64,000 bases of DNA, taken from contig CAADRB010000066.1 in the NCBI GenBank assembly GCA_900708905.1, positions 199,550-263,549 of the forward strand, in the 5' to 3' direction. The position numbers were made by a program, and so were the translations under genes. This DNA is from Hymenolepis diminuta. Lineage: Eukaryota > Platyhelminthes > Cestoda > Cyclophyllidea > Hymenolepididae. Below are positions 50,546 through 64,000 of this stretch, in pieces (within the stretch, counting starts at the first letter, position 1; the number at the start of each line of letters is the position of its first letter). A model generated the notes under the pieces. It was not told the origin of the DNA. It did no database searches and saw nothing but the letters and a program-made list of their open reading frames with translations.

Positions 50546-53500
50546 AGGTTAAGTGCTATGTAATTAACAATCGTTATTTTCCAAGTCGCAATAAATAAAT
50601 ATTATAAATATTAATCACGGAAAGCCCCTAAGTAAAAGAAACATTCAGGTAAGCCTGAATTGGAAAAAAGAGATTAAAATATACGTGTAATGAAGTCCAT
50701 ACATCCATAATTTCATTGTCCTTGCAATAAGGAGATATGAGTCGTCCAAATTTTCAAAAGTTGAAAAATGTACATTGTGGTTTCGTAATGTTTAATTTCA
50801 TCACTTGAATTTCATGACTGTGACCATATCCGTACACTCAGAGCATGTTGATTGTTTAATGTACTTTCATGGTTGGTCCAACCACTCGAATTGGTTGTAT
50901 TTTTGGCAGCCAAGAGCATGTAGATTAGACCATTAATACAACTGCTACTCACTGCAAACCATCACTTAATTAATCACACATATCATCCCCTTTTTATGGT
51001 GTGAAATGAAACGTGTGCCGTACATCTTTGGCCTAAATTCCTTTAGCAACGGAATTTTTGGTAAAAGTAATCATTTAGCAAATTGAATACTTTCAATTAA
51101 AAACCAAACTAAAGTTATAGATGTCAAAAATTGCGAAATGATAAAATTTTTTTCTTTTTCCATTTCATTCAATATTGCACTTCTAAGGCACACTTGGTCT
51201 TTACAAAAAGCTTCTGTACTGACTGAAAATATAAAATTTTTCTCGATTTTGATAAATGGTGTCAAAAAATCTTGCTCTGATTGATAGTTAAATAAAACCT
51301 GTTAACTATTTTGGTTATTGTGTTCAAAAACATTTCCTGATATTGTTGAAAGATATTTGACAAAAGCACAAGGCTGCCTTAAATAATAACAATTTAAGCA
51401 AAATATACCCATGTCATATAACAATTTTCTTAATTTTTAATACCAATTTGAAATTTTTAAATAAAAATGTTCCAAAATTGTCCTCTTAAATATGGGATAC
51501 TAAGCGATGCGTATCGGTGTAGTATATTCCAATTTGGTTCAATTAAATTGGCTGCTACGCCCTTTTTCTAGATGCTCAATTTCAGGTTTGTTGAATTTTA
51601 TTAAAATATTATCCTATCCTATTATTATTGAAGCATATCAAATTTCAAATTTTACTAATGAGAAATGAATAAATAAAACTAATACTCACGAACCAAAAAT
51701 ACGTTTATTGCCTCAATTAGTTTTTGTTAAATAGTTAATAATGGAAAAAGCAACTCTATTTGTCTGCGCGTAAAAGCAGAGCATAAAGACATGGAACAGC
51801 CGTAAAAGTGAAAAACTGATCTAAATTATTCAATACTTGTATGATTGGAAGGAGAGTTGGCTTAAAACTTGCTCCCAAATATTCAAATCTTAAGGAAATA
51901 ATTAACGAAAATAATTATAATCATTTTTCATCCTCAGGTTTGCCTGATGTAATTCAGTAGTAAGTTTTTCTTTATTATTTATTATTGTGATACGCTTTGT
52001 ACATTTTGGCTATGGCTCATCCTTCCGACATTTGAGCGGCTTATCGATTCCCTCCGACATCTTCACAGAAATCCTATTTCGGCTAACAAATAAAAAGGAA
52101 GTCATATCAAATGAAATATTCCGCCACTTAATATGCCTTATTCTTGTCTTCTGATAGCCGAGTTCAAATAGTTAAGGACGGCATTAGTAAAGCTAATTTC
52201 TCCCACCTTAAATGGATATTTTGCAAGCTCTAACCTTTCTTTATTGCAAAACCAATCAAATTATAATAAGAAAAGTATTCTAAGTAATCAATCTTAAAAA
52301 TTTTTGCAAATATTTTCTAAATTTATTAAAGTTATTTATCTCTTTCAAAATGTTCGAATCCATTTGTGTAGGATTAAGTTGAATTTGAGGTAGGATTATG
52401 GACAATAGTGCGGCAGAAATATTTTAAATTTACGTTAAGTTTTTCATATTCTTAGAAAAGCATTTTTGATCGCTTTCGAAAATTCATTCCCTTTTATTAT
52501 ATTTCTTCTGTTGGTTGGTGAATCACAGTCTAAGCAAATTTCTAGGCGTAATTTGAATTGAACTGCTAATGTTACGCTCTCATAATTGTTTGTTTTATTT
52601 AACCTAATGTTGCGTGTTATTCATCATAAATTTCGCCAAGAAATCGACCATGCCTGAATACTTGTCAAAATAATTTTTAAAATTTCTCCTTTAAGTCCAA
52701 TTTATACCAATAGCCTGTTCTCTTAATTATTAAAGAAAAGTTAAAAATAGACTTATCATTTAAAAAATTGAGAATAGAAACTAATTTAAAGTGCGAACAG
52801 TTTGCCTTTTCTTGACCATCCTAATGCATTTGAATGTTACTCACCTATAATTAATTTGACATATTGGCCGTTTCCATCATTCAAAAAGATAGAAGTAAGC
52901 ATAGTACGCTATGTGTCCTCTTGAAAGACGTTCAGCTTTGCCAATCTTGTTTACCTATACTTAACCGCAAGAAAACAAAAAAAATATATCACAACAATGT
53001 TATCAATCATTTAATAAATCAAATGTTCAAAAGTATATTAATATAGCGAAACCTTTAGACATCGGGAAAATAGTTCATTAAATGTGAATTGTAGCAGCAT
53101 AGGAAAATTGATATTCATGCATCATTTTTTCTCCTTATCATAGCATCATGGGATACTTCTTTTCTATTTCTAGCGTTTATGTGCAATTTCGTAATCGTGA
53201 CTTGGAGGCTTTTTGTGCTTCCCCTCCATAATATTAATTATAACTCTTATTAACTTCTCTCGATGAATAATTCCGATAAAATTTATAGTCACACAAAAAC
53301 AGGAAATGTTCATGTTTTCGTTATGATTTTATTGGAGATGAGGAAGACGGAGTTAAAATATCGGGTAACATAAATATATTGATAACTAATGGTACCTTTA
53401 AATGGCAAATGAAATATAAGTTGTTACATGTTTCATAAGAATTTAATGTTTACGTTTACATGCCCATAACGGCAGAAGTGGGAGGTGGAGAATCAGGTAA

Positions 53501-53639
53501 ACTCTACTTAATCTGACTTCCATACTTATCGGGTCAACTACCGCTTCAAGTTAAAATTCTTCAGGCTTATCCTTTATTTTTATCATCTTGATCTCTGTAG
53601 GAAAAATTTGGTAGGTAAGATTTCAAATGATATCGGGGT

Positions 53640-54652
53640 CAACTTTTTTCCCATAATTCTCGTAGCATCCATCTTCTGTCTATAAAATGTTCACCAGTTG
53701 GCAGATCATCCTTGAGTTTGTGGTGTTCGATCCGCCTGTGCGAAGAGTCGATGGCACAAAGAATTTGCTCACTAAAAATGTCACATTTACGCACCCCTTG
53801 CAGTTCATATTCAATAATGGAAGTAAAAGAATCTTTGAAGGAATCATCCGAATTTCGCCGTACTTCTCGTCAAATAACTGCTAATGATCAGGTTGAAATT
53901 GTCTTATTCAGCTCTTTGAATATGAAGCTTTAGAGAAACCTATATTTAGTATGTGAGATTTTAATAGTTCCTTCGCTGATGTATCATCTCTTTCATTATC
54001 TATGTAAAAATCCCCCCGTAGATTTATTCTTTTTCTTTGTGATTGTGAGGTAAGGTTTCTGAGACTGACGGTACAATCTTAACATCGTCCCTAGAGCAAC
54101 GTTCTTAGGGGCCTCTAATCTATTATCATTCAACTTTTGAGAGGTAACTGGATTGATAAAAGTTTCCAATATCTTTTTTTGAGTTTTAATCCGTAGCAAT
54201 TTCGACCTTAGGGTAGGTCTAAATTTCGTTGGTTATCATTAAAAGGATCTCTTATAATTCCTTTGTCTTTACAAATACTAATGACTCCAGTAAACATTTT
54301 GCCTTGAGAAAATTTGTTAATGTATTTTAATTGTTGTTTGTCAAGTGAAGATTCGATCCACTCGGGTAATTCAGATCTTAGTCCATCAGCTCATTTTGGA
54401 CGGTTTCAATCAGCATTTGGCTGATCGAAGTTTCTTACTAGTTAAGCTTGCATCTCGTTGGAGTCTCGACGTATTTATATTCATTTCAGTGAATGCTCTT
54501 TGGAATTTGAATAATTCGGCGTAGTGTCTAGCAAGAAAACCCGGATTGATAACAAACTCGACAAGTTTTGAAGTTATCTAGGCTTGATTATTAGCTTGTA
54601 ATGCCTGTGTCAGTAAGTCGTAAGTCTTCCTGAGGTTATTTGTAGCTGACAT
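53640..54652 (-). pseudogene. Intronless, frameshifted coding remnant of unknown family
   Basis: Reading the minus strand from an ATG at 54652, a coherent protein-like frame runs on with one in-frame TAG (after TQALQANNQA) and then several frame changes and stops. Segments include FVINPGFLARHYAELFKFQR, ELPEWIESSLDKQQLKYINK, KMFTGVISICKDKGIIRDPF, EAPKNVALGTMLRLYRQSQ and, nearest 53640, HKLKDDLPTGEHFIDRRWML. The pieces are collinear with no recognisable introns, so a processed pseudogene or an old integrated element is likely. I do not recognise the family, and assigning a function would be guesswork. Confidence 0.5.
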
Positions 54653-57600
54653 ACTTTTTTATTTCATCTCTTTTTTCAAATCCATATTCATGTGTTCAGT
54701 GGTAGGTTGAGCGATTGGTTATTCAGTCCTCAGAACTGGTGAAAGTCATCAAACATCTCTGGTTATACCCCGAAAAGAACAATTTTCACTGCCCGACCTT
54801 TAAGAAGCTGGATTACAGGGGCACATCACTACACCCAGTCGTATATATACAAATATATTATTTATGTATTATTTTAAACATTTCCCACATTGTTTAATTA
54901 ATTTTAAGATGAAAATGAGTTGATTAATTGTATGGATTTACAACACTTCAATAAACTCAAATCCGATGTTATTTATATTTTTAAATTTATCTTAAATTAA
55001 AGTATTGCATTAAAACACTAAAATCTTATTTAATTTTTTGTATTTATCGTCATTGAAAATCAAAATTTTTCAATAAACTGCCACCAGTGTTCCCTACTGT
55101 GTTCAGTAGCCTAAATGAAACAGATACATCTCAATTTTCCAATGCATTAACAAATATTCGGAACATAGTTGTTAAATGGGGTTATATAGGGTTGCTTAAT
55201 ATGAATTTTCACTGGGACTTCTTATACTAGAAGATTAAAATGATAAATTCGTAAAGTTTTCTACCTAACGTGATGATTAATTACTTAAACTTATATTTAA
55301 ATAACAGGCTTTAGACAACCTACAAACGTGCATTTCCTTTAAACTGCAAGTGACCTATTCAAAGAAATAGAAAGAAGGAGCCGATAATCTTCTTGAAAGC
55401 AGGCTCTTTTATAGTGGATTCCTCTCATTACTCTCCAATACAAGTTTAAATCACTAGACTAAACTATATGGTATAGACTAAACTATACCAAAAAATACAT
55501 TTAATTTCAGGCAACATTTGAGGTAGAAGTTTTTCTCTTTTCTGATTTAAAAACTAATGAAATATTTAAATTAGATGAATATAAATTATATAATCGGATC
55601 ATATGAGTTCCATGGCTTTGCTTAATCTTAACAAAATGTGAGTGATACAAACTACTCCGCAAACGTTGTTTGCCTAAAATATCCTCGTCGGGTACAAGCT
55701 GTGAAAGAAGAAATAGGCAATGCAACCTTTTTTCTAATTTTCACACCTTCGGATATGTGCTTTCTTATAGTTATTCTAAATGTATGACTGCTCTACGAAT
55801 CGATGAGAAAATGTTTCCATAGATTTGACTTTGAGAACTACATATCGTAAAATAAATTTTGAATAGTGTCACAAACGGTAATCATAGAGTCTCATAAACC
55901 TCCCTCTCTTAAGTGTAGGAAATGAGGAAAGCATGCATCTTTTGTCGAATTTGTATCGTTGGGTCAATTTTAAATGAGCAAACTTATTAGTAAATATGCG
56001 CATTTAATATAATTGTTGCTAATCGAAAACCCCATCATCCACCAAATTAAATTAATGATCTGATTCCAATGTAAATATAGATATAGAAGTTTAGATAAGT
56101 TAATAGCTTTTAATACGCATATATTTGTTTAAATGTATGTCATTTATATCCGATTTATTACAATTCAACTTATTTAGTTGTTTCTAGTAAATGATGATAA
56201 AATATAGAGCCATGAATTTCTGTTAAACTAAAGTTTCTTGCTATAAAATAAAAGATTAAGAAATTTCGTTTACCAAGGTTCATGTGATGACTTAAATTAA
56301 ATTTTGTTCCCATTGTATTCCCGGTTTATAATATGTCAGATAAAACACAAGATTCTTGGGAATGGGGATTTAGAGCTACACTTAAAATATCACACACTTG
56401 AAAGGTCTGATATTTATGTCTTGACAATTTCAACTTGAATACTTTGAAGTAAAATTTCAGATACATTGAACTACATTTTAAATCGTATGCATATTTTTAA
56501 GTTATTCATCATTACTAAAAAAATGGGAAAGTCCAAAAGTTACCCTGATTGCAATTGAATTGTCTACATGTGCTTGTGATGCATCGGTCGGAAGTCGAGG
56601 TCAGTGCCATCAGTGAGAATACCACTAATGGGCTTTGTAAGTTCTATATATGCTTTAACATGTGCAAATTTCGGTTCTAGTAGGTATTAATCAAAGGAAA
56701 TTTAAATCAGTAAATTTGTGGCAGTACTCACAATCGACCAAGTTTTTAAAAACTCGGTGTCAAATGGACTGATCATGTAAAAAAATAAATGCTCTGTTAT
56801 CCAGTGCAAGCTTTCTTAATATCTTTGCTAAATTCAAGCTGCATTGCGTAATGCAGATCGAAGAGTAAATACTGGTCACAAGATAATGCTTCATGAATAT
56901 CACCTCCCATCTAAATCATTTAAACTTTAAGCAGCTGGAGTATTCATAGATAAAAATACGAAGAGGTTTGTTATTTAAATATAACTTTTTTTCTAATAGA
57001 CAGATATTAAAAATCAAATACGATTGGCGAATAATGTATCTGAATTGTTCTAAATTGTGTAAGATGCCAGACTTTCACATCCAAATATACTCCATGTTAT
57101 TTTATTTGTCTTGCCTAAAATTCCATTCCGGAAAAATAAAATTATTGAAAATTTATTTTAAATGTAAAAAAAACAAGATAGTAATTCTTACTTCAGGCGC
57201 CATTAAATTTATTTTAATGTTTACTTAAATGGAAAGAAAGTGCGCAAGTAGGTCGTGTATCATGTATTATATCTGTTATTTGTTACTTTGAGTAACAGAT
57301 ACCATTTTTCAAGCCGGTGTTAAAACACGTTGGGTATTGAAAAATGTGATTTCTTAACTTTTAAACGTGTTAAAACAAGCAAAAATATTCACTTAGATGA
57401 ACCGGAAATTAAAAAGGCATTATTAAACTTCGTCATATGAATTAGGACTATACTCATGCAGATTATAAATGATCGCTTAGAATCAAACATTTTAAGAGTT
57501 CGTATTCTGTTTTACCTTTGATGGAATATTCGGAAGCATATTTTTAAAATTAGGATAAGCAAATTTGCCTCATATCTGAAAAGAACCAAACTTATTTCAA

Positions 57601-59898
57601 GTAATAGACCGTCGATGGCTATTTTTCTGCTATTTCATGATAACTTATTCCTGAAATTTAGTTTCAAAAGAATTTAAGTTTTTATTTTAAAATATTAAGG
57701 TCAATTTAATAAGAAATGTTTTTAAATTAAAGCAATAAGAGGTAAAATAGGGTATTTTATTTGAGTTATTGTTTGATAGGTTTGCAGTAGAATATATGAC
57801 TTTGATGAAAACCAAAGGTAAATATACATGAATAAATACATTTGACTTGTTGCCTTCAAATCAACGTATTATTAATGAATAATGAATATTAAATCGATGG
57901 AGCACTGATGAAATTTCTCACGAATATTCTTGAGATTTAGACTCCGACCAAAACGCAAATCCTCGTATTGCATATAAACGCAAGCGTTCAACACTAATTA
58001 TGAATTATTTTTTGCGGGTCACTTTTTTATGAAAAATATCCCAGGAAATGCCAGCCGAAAGCTCATAAATTATTAAATTTTACATTTAAGGAATTTTGTG
58101 ACCCAAATTAATTAATATTCTCTCGTTTTTTGCCGAAAAAAGCTAAACTCAAAAATAAAATTTCTTAAAAAAACGTAAAAACGTTAAATTTTCCACTTTG
58201 GGAAACTAAAAAAATCTGGTCATGGTTTCCTTATGCCAGAGCACAAAGTCTATCATTTTGACTTGATTTGAAGGTTTTAACAACTTTTTAATTCGGAAAT
58301 AAATCATTTTAAAAATCTACATCTTAAATCAGTGTTTTATGGTATCTGGAGGCTGCTTTTTAATTTTTAAATGTACCAGTTGAAAAAAAAACACCAGATG
58401 ATATCTATGCTGAGGATAAATACCTATCTTTGGATTACAGCGAAAGGTGAGGAGAAACAATAATGCAAATCAGTGGAAAAAACACTAGCCAATGATTTCT
58501 TCAGAACTAAATATTTCAAAGCAATATTAACGATGGAAATAAATTTGACAGTTTCACGCATTCCTAAAATTTTTGCTGAATATTTCCCGTCACAGATGAA
58601 GGCCAAGGAAGCATTTTTAAGTATAATGCTTCATGGCTGGATTTCTAAACTTTCAGTAATAAAAATGTGTATTAACGCGTCGAATTTGCTATTAAAATAT
58701 TTTGCAGCTTCAAATTAGGCATATAATGTGACAAATTTTAACTACTTTTTGTTTTCATTGGATTAAAAACCAATAATTTCAAACATCAATTTTTATTATG
58801 ACCTTCTGGACAAAAATTGCAATCTGTAATTTTTAAAGCAAATGAAATTGGTGGACAGAAATTCCAAAATATGACAAAACGAAGGAAATTAAAGGTGCAG
58901 AGAGTAACGTCAAGTCTTTCGATTTTTGGATTCTTGCTTTAGAATAATTAATAATTGAATAATTCAGTTTCCACATTCAAACTTCATGATTCGTCCTCTA
59001 GATTATAGCACACACTTGCCAACAAAGTTTAGTACTTCTTGATCAGCTGTCTAATCAAGAATGACCAGTCTTACCCCTTCATTTCAATGGAATGACCTTA
59101 CATGAATTTCAGGAGCTTGCAGTCTTAAGATAGCAGAAATGAGGCAGCAAACAGTTTCAAGTTAGCGGAGATTTGTCCACTCACAATGGATACTTTCAAA
59201 TTCTACTACATTTTAGGGAGAGTTTGCAAGAGCTTCAGGTTAACTTTAATGCATTTTGCATTCAATTCCATCTTTGACGTGCATTAAGTAGAATTAATTC
59301 AATGAAAACACTTTCTCTTCAATTCGTAGGGCAGCTCTGAAAGTTTGTTAAATCCGATAAGTTCTTATTTACACAAAGTCTTCCTAAATTCGTAACTACT
59401 ACTGTATTTATAAAAAATAGGCTTTATTATGGGCTAAACCAAAACTACGAAAAAGACCTCTGTTTTATTTAGGCGGTATGTTAGAAGCAAAAAAGAAGAT
59501 ACTTCGTTCAAGAATCAAAGTAGAGTTTTTATTATAAATTTAAATAATTTTATTTGAACCAAAAATTATTGTCAAGAAATTTGTTTTAATGGAAAATAAA
59601 CCATATTGCCACTGAAATAACATTGCATGATGCACTTAAAGTCAATGCTGAAATTACGGCAAAAGTGCTTCATTCTGGTTAAGGAAGGACAGCTTTAGCA
59701 ATATATGTGGAATAGACCATTTTGTTTTTTTTATAAATAATGGGAACTAAAAAAATTTTCCTATAATAATACAGGGAATTAAATTAAAGTTTAAGCAAAA
59801 TAACGTGAAATTCTCAATAGATTCTAAATAATATTGTACAAAATGAATTTGTGTTGAACAAAATAATCCAATGTGTATGAATAGTAACCCTGAAACCT
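54653..59898. other. AT-rich DNA, no gene recognised
   Basis: Only short frames without motifs. A small tandem repeat of TAGACTAAACTATA lies near 55455-55490. Confidence 0.55.
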
Positions 59899-61245
59899 TT
59901 GAGTCCGTGAACATGAATTCATCCAGTTAACAGGAAGTGATTCCTGAAATTTGAGCAAAGAACTATTAAAACAATAAGAAGCAAAAGGCGCACGACTCGA
60001 GTACGAAATGATATACTATTGTGAGGTTTCTTAGAACCACTCAATTTCTTTCTTCTTCCATTCGATCACATCCCCTCAACGCATATTTAAGTACTTTCAT
60101 GCTCCCGGTTAAAATTCAGGGCATATATAGACGAAAATTAAATTTTTTCAAGTTTTAGAAAGCCAATGCTTAAAATCAGTCAAAAATTCCCAAATTTAAA
60201 CTGCCCAGGGCGTTTGTAGTCCCAAAGTAGCTCAAAGTTCAATGTGATTGTCAGTGCAATCAAAACTTTTGCAGAGGAAATGGCTAATTATTAGTCGAAA
60301 CTTTTCGCTCTACCTTTCAAACAAACTTCTAAAATCCCTCCAATATATAAAAATGCAACTTGACTCAATCATATATAAAAGCAAATGTCCTTATTATCGA
60401 GCAATAATTTACCTTACTTCACAACATAACATCGTGATCAAATACGGCAGTAAGTGCAGTAAATCCCTTAGTTGTGTCATTTGAATAACTACCTCTTGCT
60501 TAACTACCCATGAAATACTATTTTTCATAGCATATAATTTCAGTCAATTGAAACCACCCGATCACACCAAATAGCCAAATAGTGTAGTAATAAATTAAAT
60601 ATTGAAGGTTATCCGGTATTCTACAGTGAAGTCATGTCGTCATGAGCCATTCTATTTAATTCTAAATCCACTAGGATGTATATTGTCGCATACGATATGT
60701 GCTTCACTCCATTATGTCCTAATGTTCTGAAGCTTATTTTCACGATTTGCTCTCTGGGTTCTAAGTGAGTTTTGGTCTCCACGTAGAAGGCCTTTATGGT
60801 CGGCTCAGTCCCTACATGTTTTGCGCACCTATAGACTCACACCTCTGTCCTAACTATCAATTACACATCAATTAACAAAGGATGCTAAATCCGTCCAATG
60901 TCTTATCATTGCTCACTTCGCCTCTCCACACTACCTCGACTACCCTTATTTACCACTGACGACTCTCTCTTTCCGCACAATTCCTCCTCTTGCTCCTTCC
61001 TCCTTTCAAAGCTCACTCACTTCCAACTGTCCAATGCATGTGCCCACCTCAACTCTTGGTCCCTTTACTCTTTTAAGATAAACTCTCCCATCCTATTAGC
61101 CCAAAGAAGACACTCAGTTCTATTCCGAGCCGATATTATCAAGCGGAACTTTTAAAGTAGCTTTACCATTCAGATCTGTGCTAACTTAAGTCCATATCCA
61201 CAATATCTGGAGCCACCTTGATGGGGCATGGCAGAGGTCATTAGA
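59899..61245. repeat. Direct duplication, copy 1 (likely assembly overlap)
   Basis: 1347 bp matching 61247-62593 at a constant offset of 1348 wherever I compared them, including two open frames of 78 and 85 codons with identical translations. Neither frame resembles a known family. Confidence 0.92.
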
Positions 61246-61246
61246 N
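61246..61246. other. Single ambiguous base (N) between the duplicate copies
   Basis: The only N in the window. It sits exactly at the junction of the two 1347-bp copies, as expected if two contigs with overlapping ends were joined without merging. Confidence 0.95.
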
Positions 61247-62593
61247 TTGAGTCCGTGAACATGAATTCATCCAGTTAACAGGAAGTGATTCCTGAAATTT
61301 GAGCAAAGAACTATTAAAACAATAAGAAGCAAAAGGCGCACGACTCGAGTACGAAATGATATACTATTGTGAGGTTTCTTAGAACCACTCAATTTCTTTC
61401 TTCTTCCATTCGATCACATCCCCTCAACGCATATTTAAGTACTTTCATGCTCCCGGTTAAAATTCAGGGCATATATAGACGAAAATTAAATTTTTTCAAG
61501 TTTTAGAAAGCCAATGCTTAAAATCAGTCAAAAATTCCCAAATTTAAACTGCCCAGGGCGTTTGTAGTCCCAAAGTAGCTCAAAGTTCAATGTGATTGTC
61601 AGTGCAATCAAAACTTTTGCAGAGGAAATGGCTAATTATTAGTCGAAACTTTTCGCTCTACCTTTCAAACAAACTTCTAAAATCCCTCCAATATATAAAA
61701 ATGCAACTTGACTCAATCATATATAAAAGCAAATGTCCTTATTATCGAGCAATAATTTACCTTACTTCACAACATAACATCGTGATCAAATACGGCAGTA
61801 AGTGCAGTAAATCCCTTAGTTGTGTCATTTGAATAACTACCTCTTGCTTAACTACCCATGAAATACTATTTTTCATAGCATATAATTTCAGTCAATTGAA
61901 ACCACCCGATCACACCAAATAGCCAAATAGTGTAGTAATAAATTAAATATTGAAGGTTATCCGGTATTCTACAGTGAAGTCATGTCGTCATGAGCCATTC
62001 TATTTAATTCTAAATCCACTAGGATGTATATTGTCGCATACGATATGTGCTTCACTCCATTATGTCCTAATGTTCTGAAGCTTATTTTCACGATTTGCTC
62101 TCTGGGTTCTAAGTGAGTTTTGGTCTCCACGTAGAAGGCCTTTATGGTCGGCTCAGTCCCTACATGTTTTGCGCACCTATAGACTCACACCTCTGTCCTA
62201 ACTATCAATTACACATCAATTAACAAAGGATGCTAAATCCGTCCAATGTCTTATCATTGCTCACTTCGCCTCTCCACACTACCTCGACTACCCTTATTTA
62301 CCACTGACGACTCTCTCTTTCCGCACAATTCCTCCTCTTGCTCCTTCCTCCTTTCAAAGCTCACTCACTTCCAACTGTCCAATGCATGTGCCCACCTCAA
62401 CTCTTGGTCCCTTTACTCTTTTAAGATAAACTCTCCCATCCTATTAGCCCAAAGAAGACACTCAGTTCTATTCCGAGCCGATATTATCAAGCGGAACTTT
62501 TAAAGTAGCTTTACCATTCAGATCTGTGCTAACTTAAGTCCATATCCACAATATCTGGAGCCACCTTGATGGGGCATGGCAGAGGTCATTAGA
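61247..62593. repeat. Direct duplication, copy 2 (likely assembly overlap)
   Basis: Matches 59899-61245. Sequence after 62593 is unique. See copy 1. Confidence 0.92.
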
Positions 62594-63145
62594 GTTCACG
62601 CTTAGATAACCAGTGACAAATGTCTCTGTAACCGCTGCATTCACTATCTTATACCACATCAGCGTGGCCTTGATCGCACTTTTTGATACAATTATTTTAA
62701 TTGCATCGCCCATTCTCATAATCAAAACTAATTTATAATAAAAGTGTAACTGAAAGCAAAATTCCTTAAAATCCACGCTGGGTAATTAAAAATAAAGGCT
62801 TATCGTCGTTTATTTATCGTAAATCCATTTATTGTCTTAATTTTACGGAGACAGGGGAACTGTTAATAAGTAAAATGAAAAGACCGACCCATGCTCTGTC
62901 ATTCACGTTAAATCGAGGTCTCTGAAAGCAAAAGAGTGTATCAAATCCCATTCTAGGCAGAAATATTAGAGATTCAATAACGTAACAATATTCTCTTACT
63001 TACCTCTTTAAAAATAGCACAAAAATGAATGGACGATTTTGAAAGAGATTAATGGCCTATCTCTTGTAGTCAATCGACCAAAGCAAGATTCAGTACACGT
63101 CGAGTGAGTAAGTAAGCAAAGCATTCGATCATATGGGCAATGATA

Positions 63146-63514
63146 GATTGCCATCTCCAAGTCTGTCGAATTCGATGGTGTAAAAAATCTTCTATCTAAC
63201 TCTCTGCAACTGAGTTTAACATTATCTTCCAAAATTCCAGTTGATAAGTCAAAAATTCTCCCAAGTAACTCTGCCCCATCATTCTGTGAAGGATTCGCGG
63301 TTGCAAGATACGTGTAAAGGGACGAACTCGACGAAATAGATGCACCTCAATTTAGACTGGCCTTCTGGAAAATTCATGATGAACTGAAGGAACAAAATGT
63401 TAAGTTATCCACAATTCCTGAGAGGAAAACCCAAGCTGTTATCAAACCATCAATCTTCGGCCACAATGAAATTTGCCAAAGGAGTTTCCAATTCGAATGG
63501 TTTTCAATTTCATA
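63146..63514 (+). pseudogene. Possible coding remnant or exon, unknown family
   Basis: On the plus strand one frame stays open for about 120 codons except for a single TAA at about 63317, between FCEGFAVARYV and RDELDEIDAPQFRLAFWKI; it ends FQFEWFSIS. The composition looks protein-like and charged. A GTGTAAAG at the interruption could be a splice donor, so this might instead be the edge of a real exon. No family recognised. Confidence 0.3.
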
Positions 63515-64000
63515 AAAATTATACATACTAGATTCAGCCAATTTTATGGTATTATGCTCATTCTTAAATAAGATGCAGTTCAACGAATTTCAAGACAATC
63601 CATTTCATGCTTTATGCGCGACAGAGTTGACACAAATCTACTCTGAACATTGCTCTAGATCAGAGGCTTAATACAACCTTTTGCAGGTATTAGCACCGCC
63701 ATTTGAAATATGAAGGCAACCTTATTGTGAGCTCAGGCTCTCCCTAGATAAACATCGTGTGTCCCCGAGTCCTTCATCCTCATCGATCGGTAAGGCTAAG
63801 TATACCTCGGATGATAGTTGCAGAGACACCGCTGACTCGGCCATATTGGAAACCAGGCCTGTTCACATTGTCCACTCCTTTTCCTACAACTGTCCCGTCC
63901 AATTAAAACGCACATATAATTATGTCCCCACGCGCGTCCTCATCCAAGTGACGAATACAAAGAGCCTTTCAACACACACGCAGAACTTGCACAGAGAGAC
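63515..64000. other. GC-richer DNA at the window edge, unassigned
   Basis: Composition rises relative to the preceding 30 kb, and a stretch near 63760-63990 has a long open plus-strand frame running off the window. It may be the start of a gene or transposon; the family is not recognised. Confidence 0.25.

Larger units (their letters stand above)
33824..53639. other. Intergenic DNA upstream of the RhoGEF gene
   Basis: Very AT-rich. It holds the GC-richer blocks near 34.9-35.7, 37.7-38.2, 44.1-44.4 and 46.8-47.1 kb and the R3 repeat pair. The promoter and any non-coding first exon of the RhoGEF gene should lie here but cannot be placed. Confidence 0.55.

Noticed and set aside
60248..61155. 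Plus-strand open frames of 78 and 85 codons, each present twice
   Set aside because: The repetition comes from the 1347-bp duplication, not from selection. The translations are low in motifs and no family is recognised.
1..64000. CRISPR arrays, bacterial operons, riboswitches or prokaryotic defence genes
   Set aside because: The window is eukaryotic, with spliced genes and a mariner element; no regularly spaced short repeats or operon-like coding were seen.

Overview
The window is eukaryotic nuclear DNA from an animal. It is strongly AT-rich and has long introns, sparse coding exons and decayed interspersed repeats. Its one recognisable gene is a metazoan-type Rho guanine nucleotide exchange factor. 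A parasitic flatworm would fit the base composition, intron style and dead mariner element, but that is inference; nothing in the window fixes the species.

Region 4.7-33.8 kb: one minus-strand gene of 15 coding exons (start codon at 33796, stop at 5241-5243) that I could join with every splice phase agreeing. It predicts a protein of 834 or 835 residues. In order it has a basic, cysteine-rich N-terminus suited to lipid anchoring, a proline-containing linker, a DH (RhoGEF) domain, a PH domain with a long basic insertion, an SH3 domain and a C-terminal PDZ-ligand-like tail. This is the ephexin family (NGEF/ARHGEF5/15/16/19/26) architecture. Intron 9 appears to be a GC-AG intron, and the last exon has a NAGNAG tandem acceptor.

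The most striking structure is a pair of effectively identical, oppositely oriented, dead Tc1/mariner elements (about 1.4 kb each; A 17292-18698, B 23538-24946). They sit just outside exons 6 and 3 of this gene. The unspliced transcript could therefore form a very long stem that loops out exactly exons 3-6, which predicts back-splicing (circular RNA), dsRNA, or recurrent inversion of the four-exon block.

Region 33.8-64 kb: mostly AT-rich sequence with no gene I can recognise. It holds repeat pairs, GC-richer insertions that may be transposon or LTR debris, an intronless and frameshifted minus-strand coding remnant of unknown family (53640-54652), and a weak plus-strand coding remnant near 63.15-63.51 kb. 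At 59899-62593 a perfect 1347-bp direct duplication is separated by a single N at 61246, which looks like an unmerged contig overlap rather than biology.

The 3' flank (1-4.7 kb) contains only repeat copies and unremarkable AT-rich DNA.
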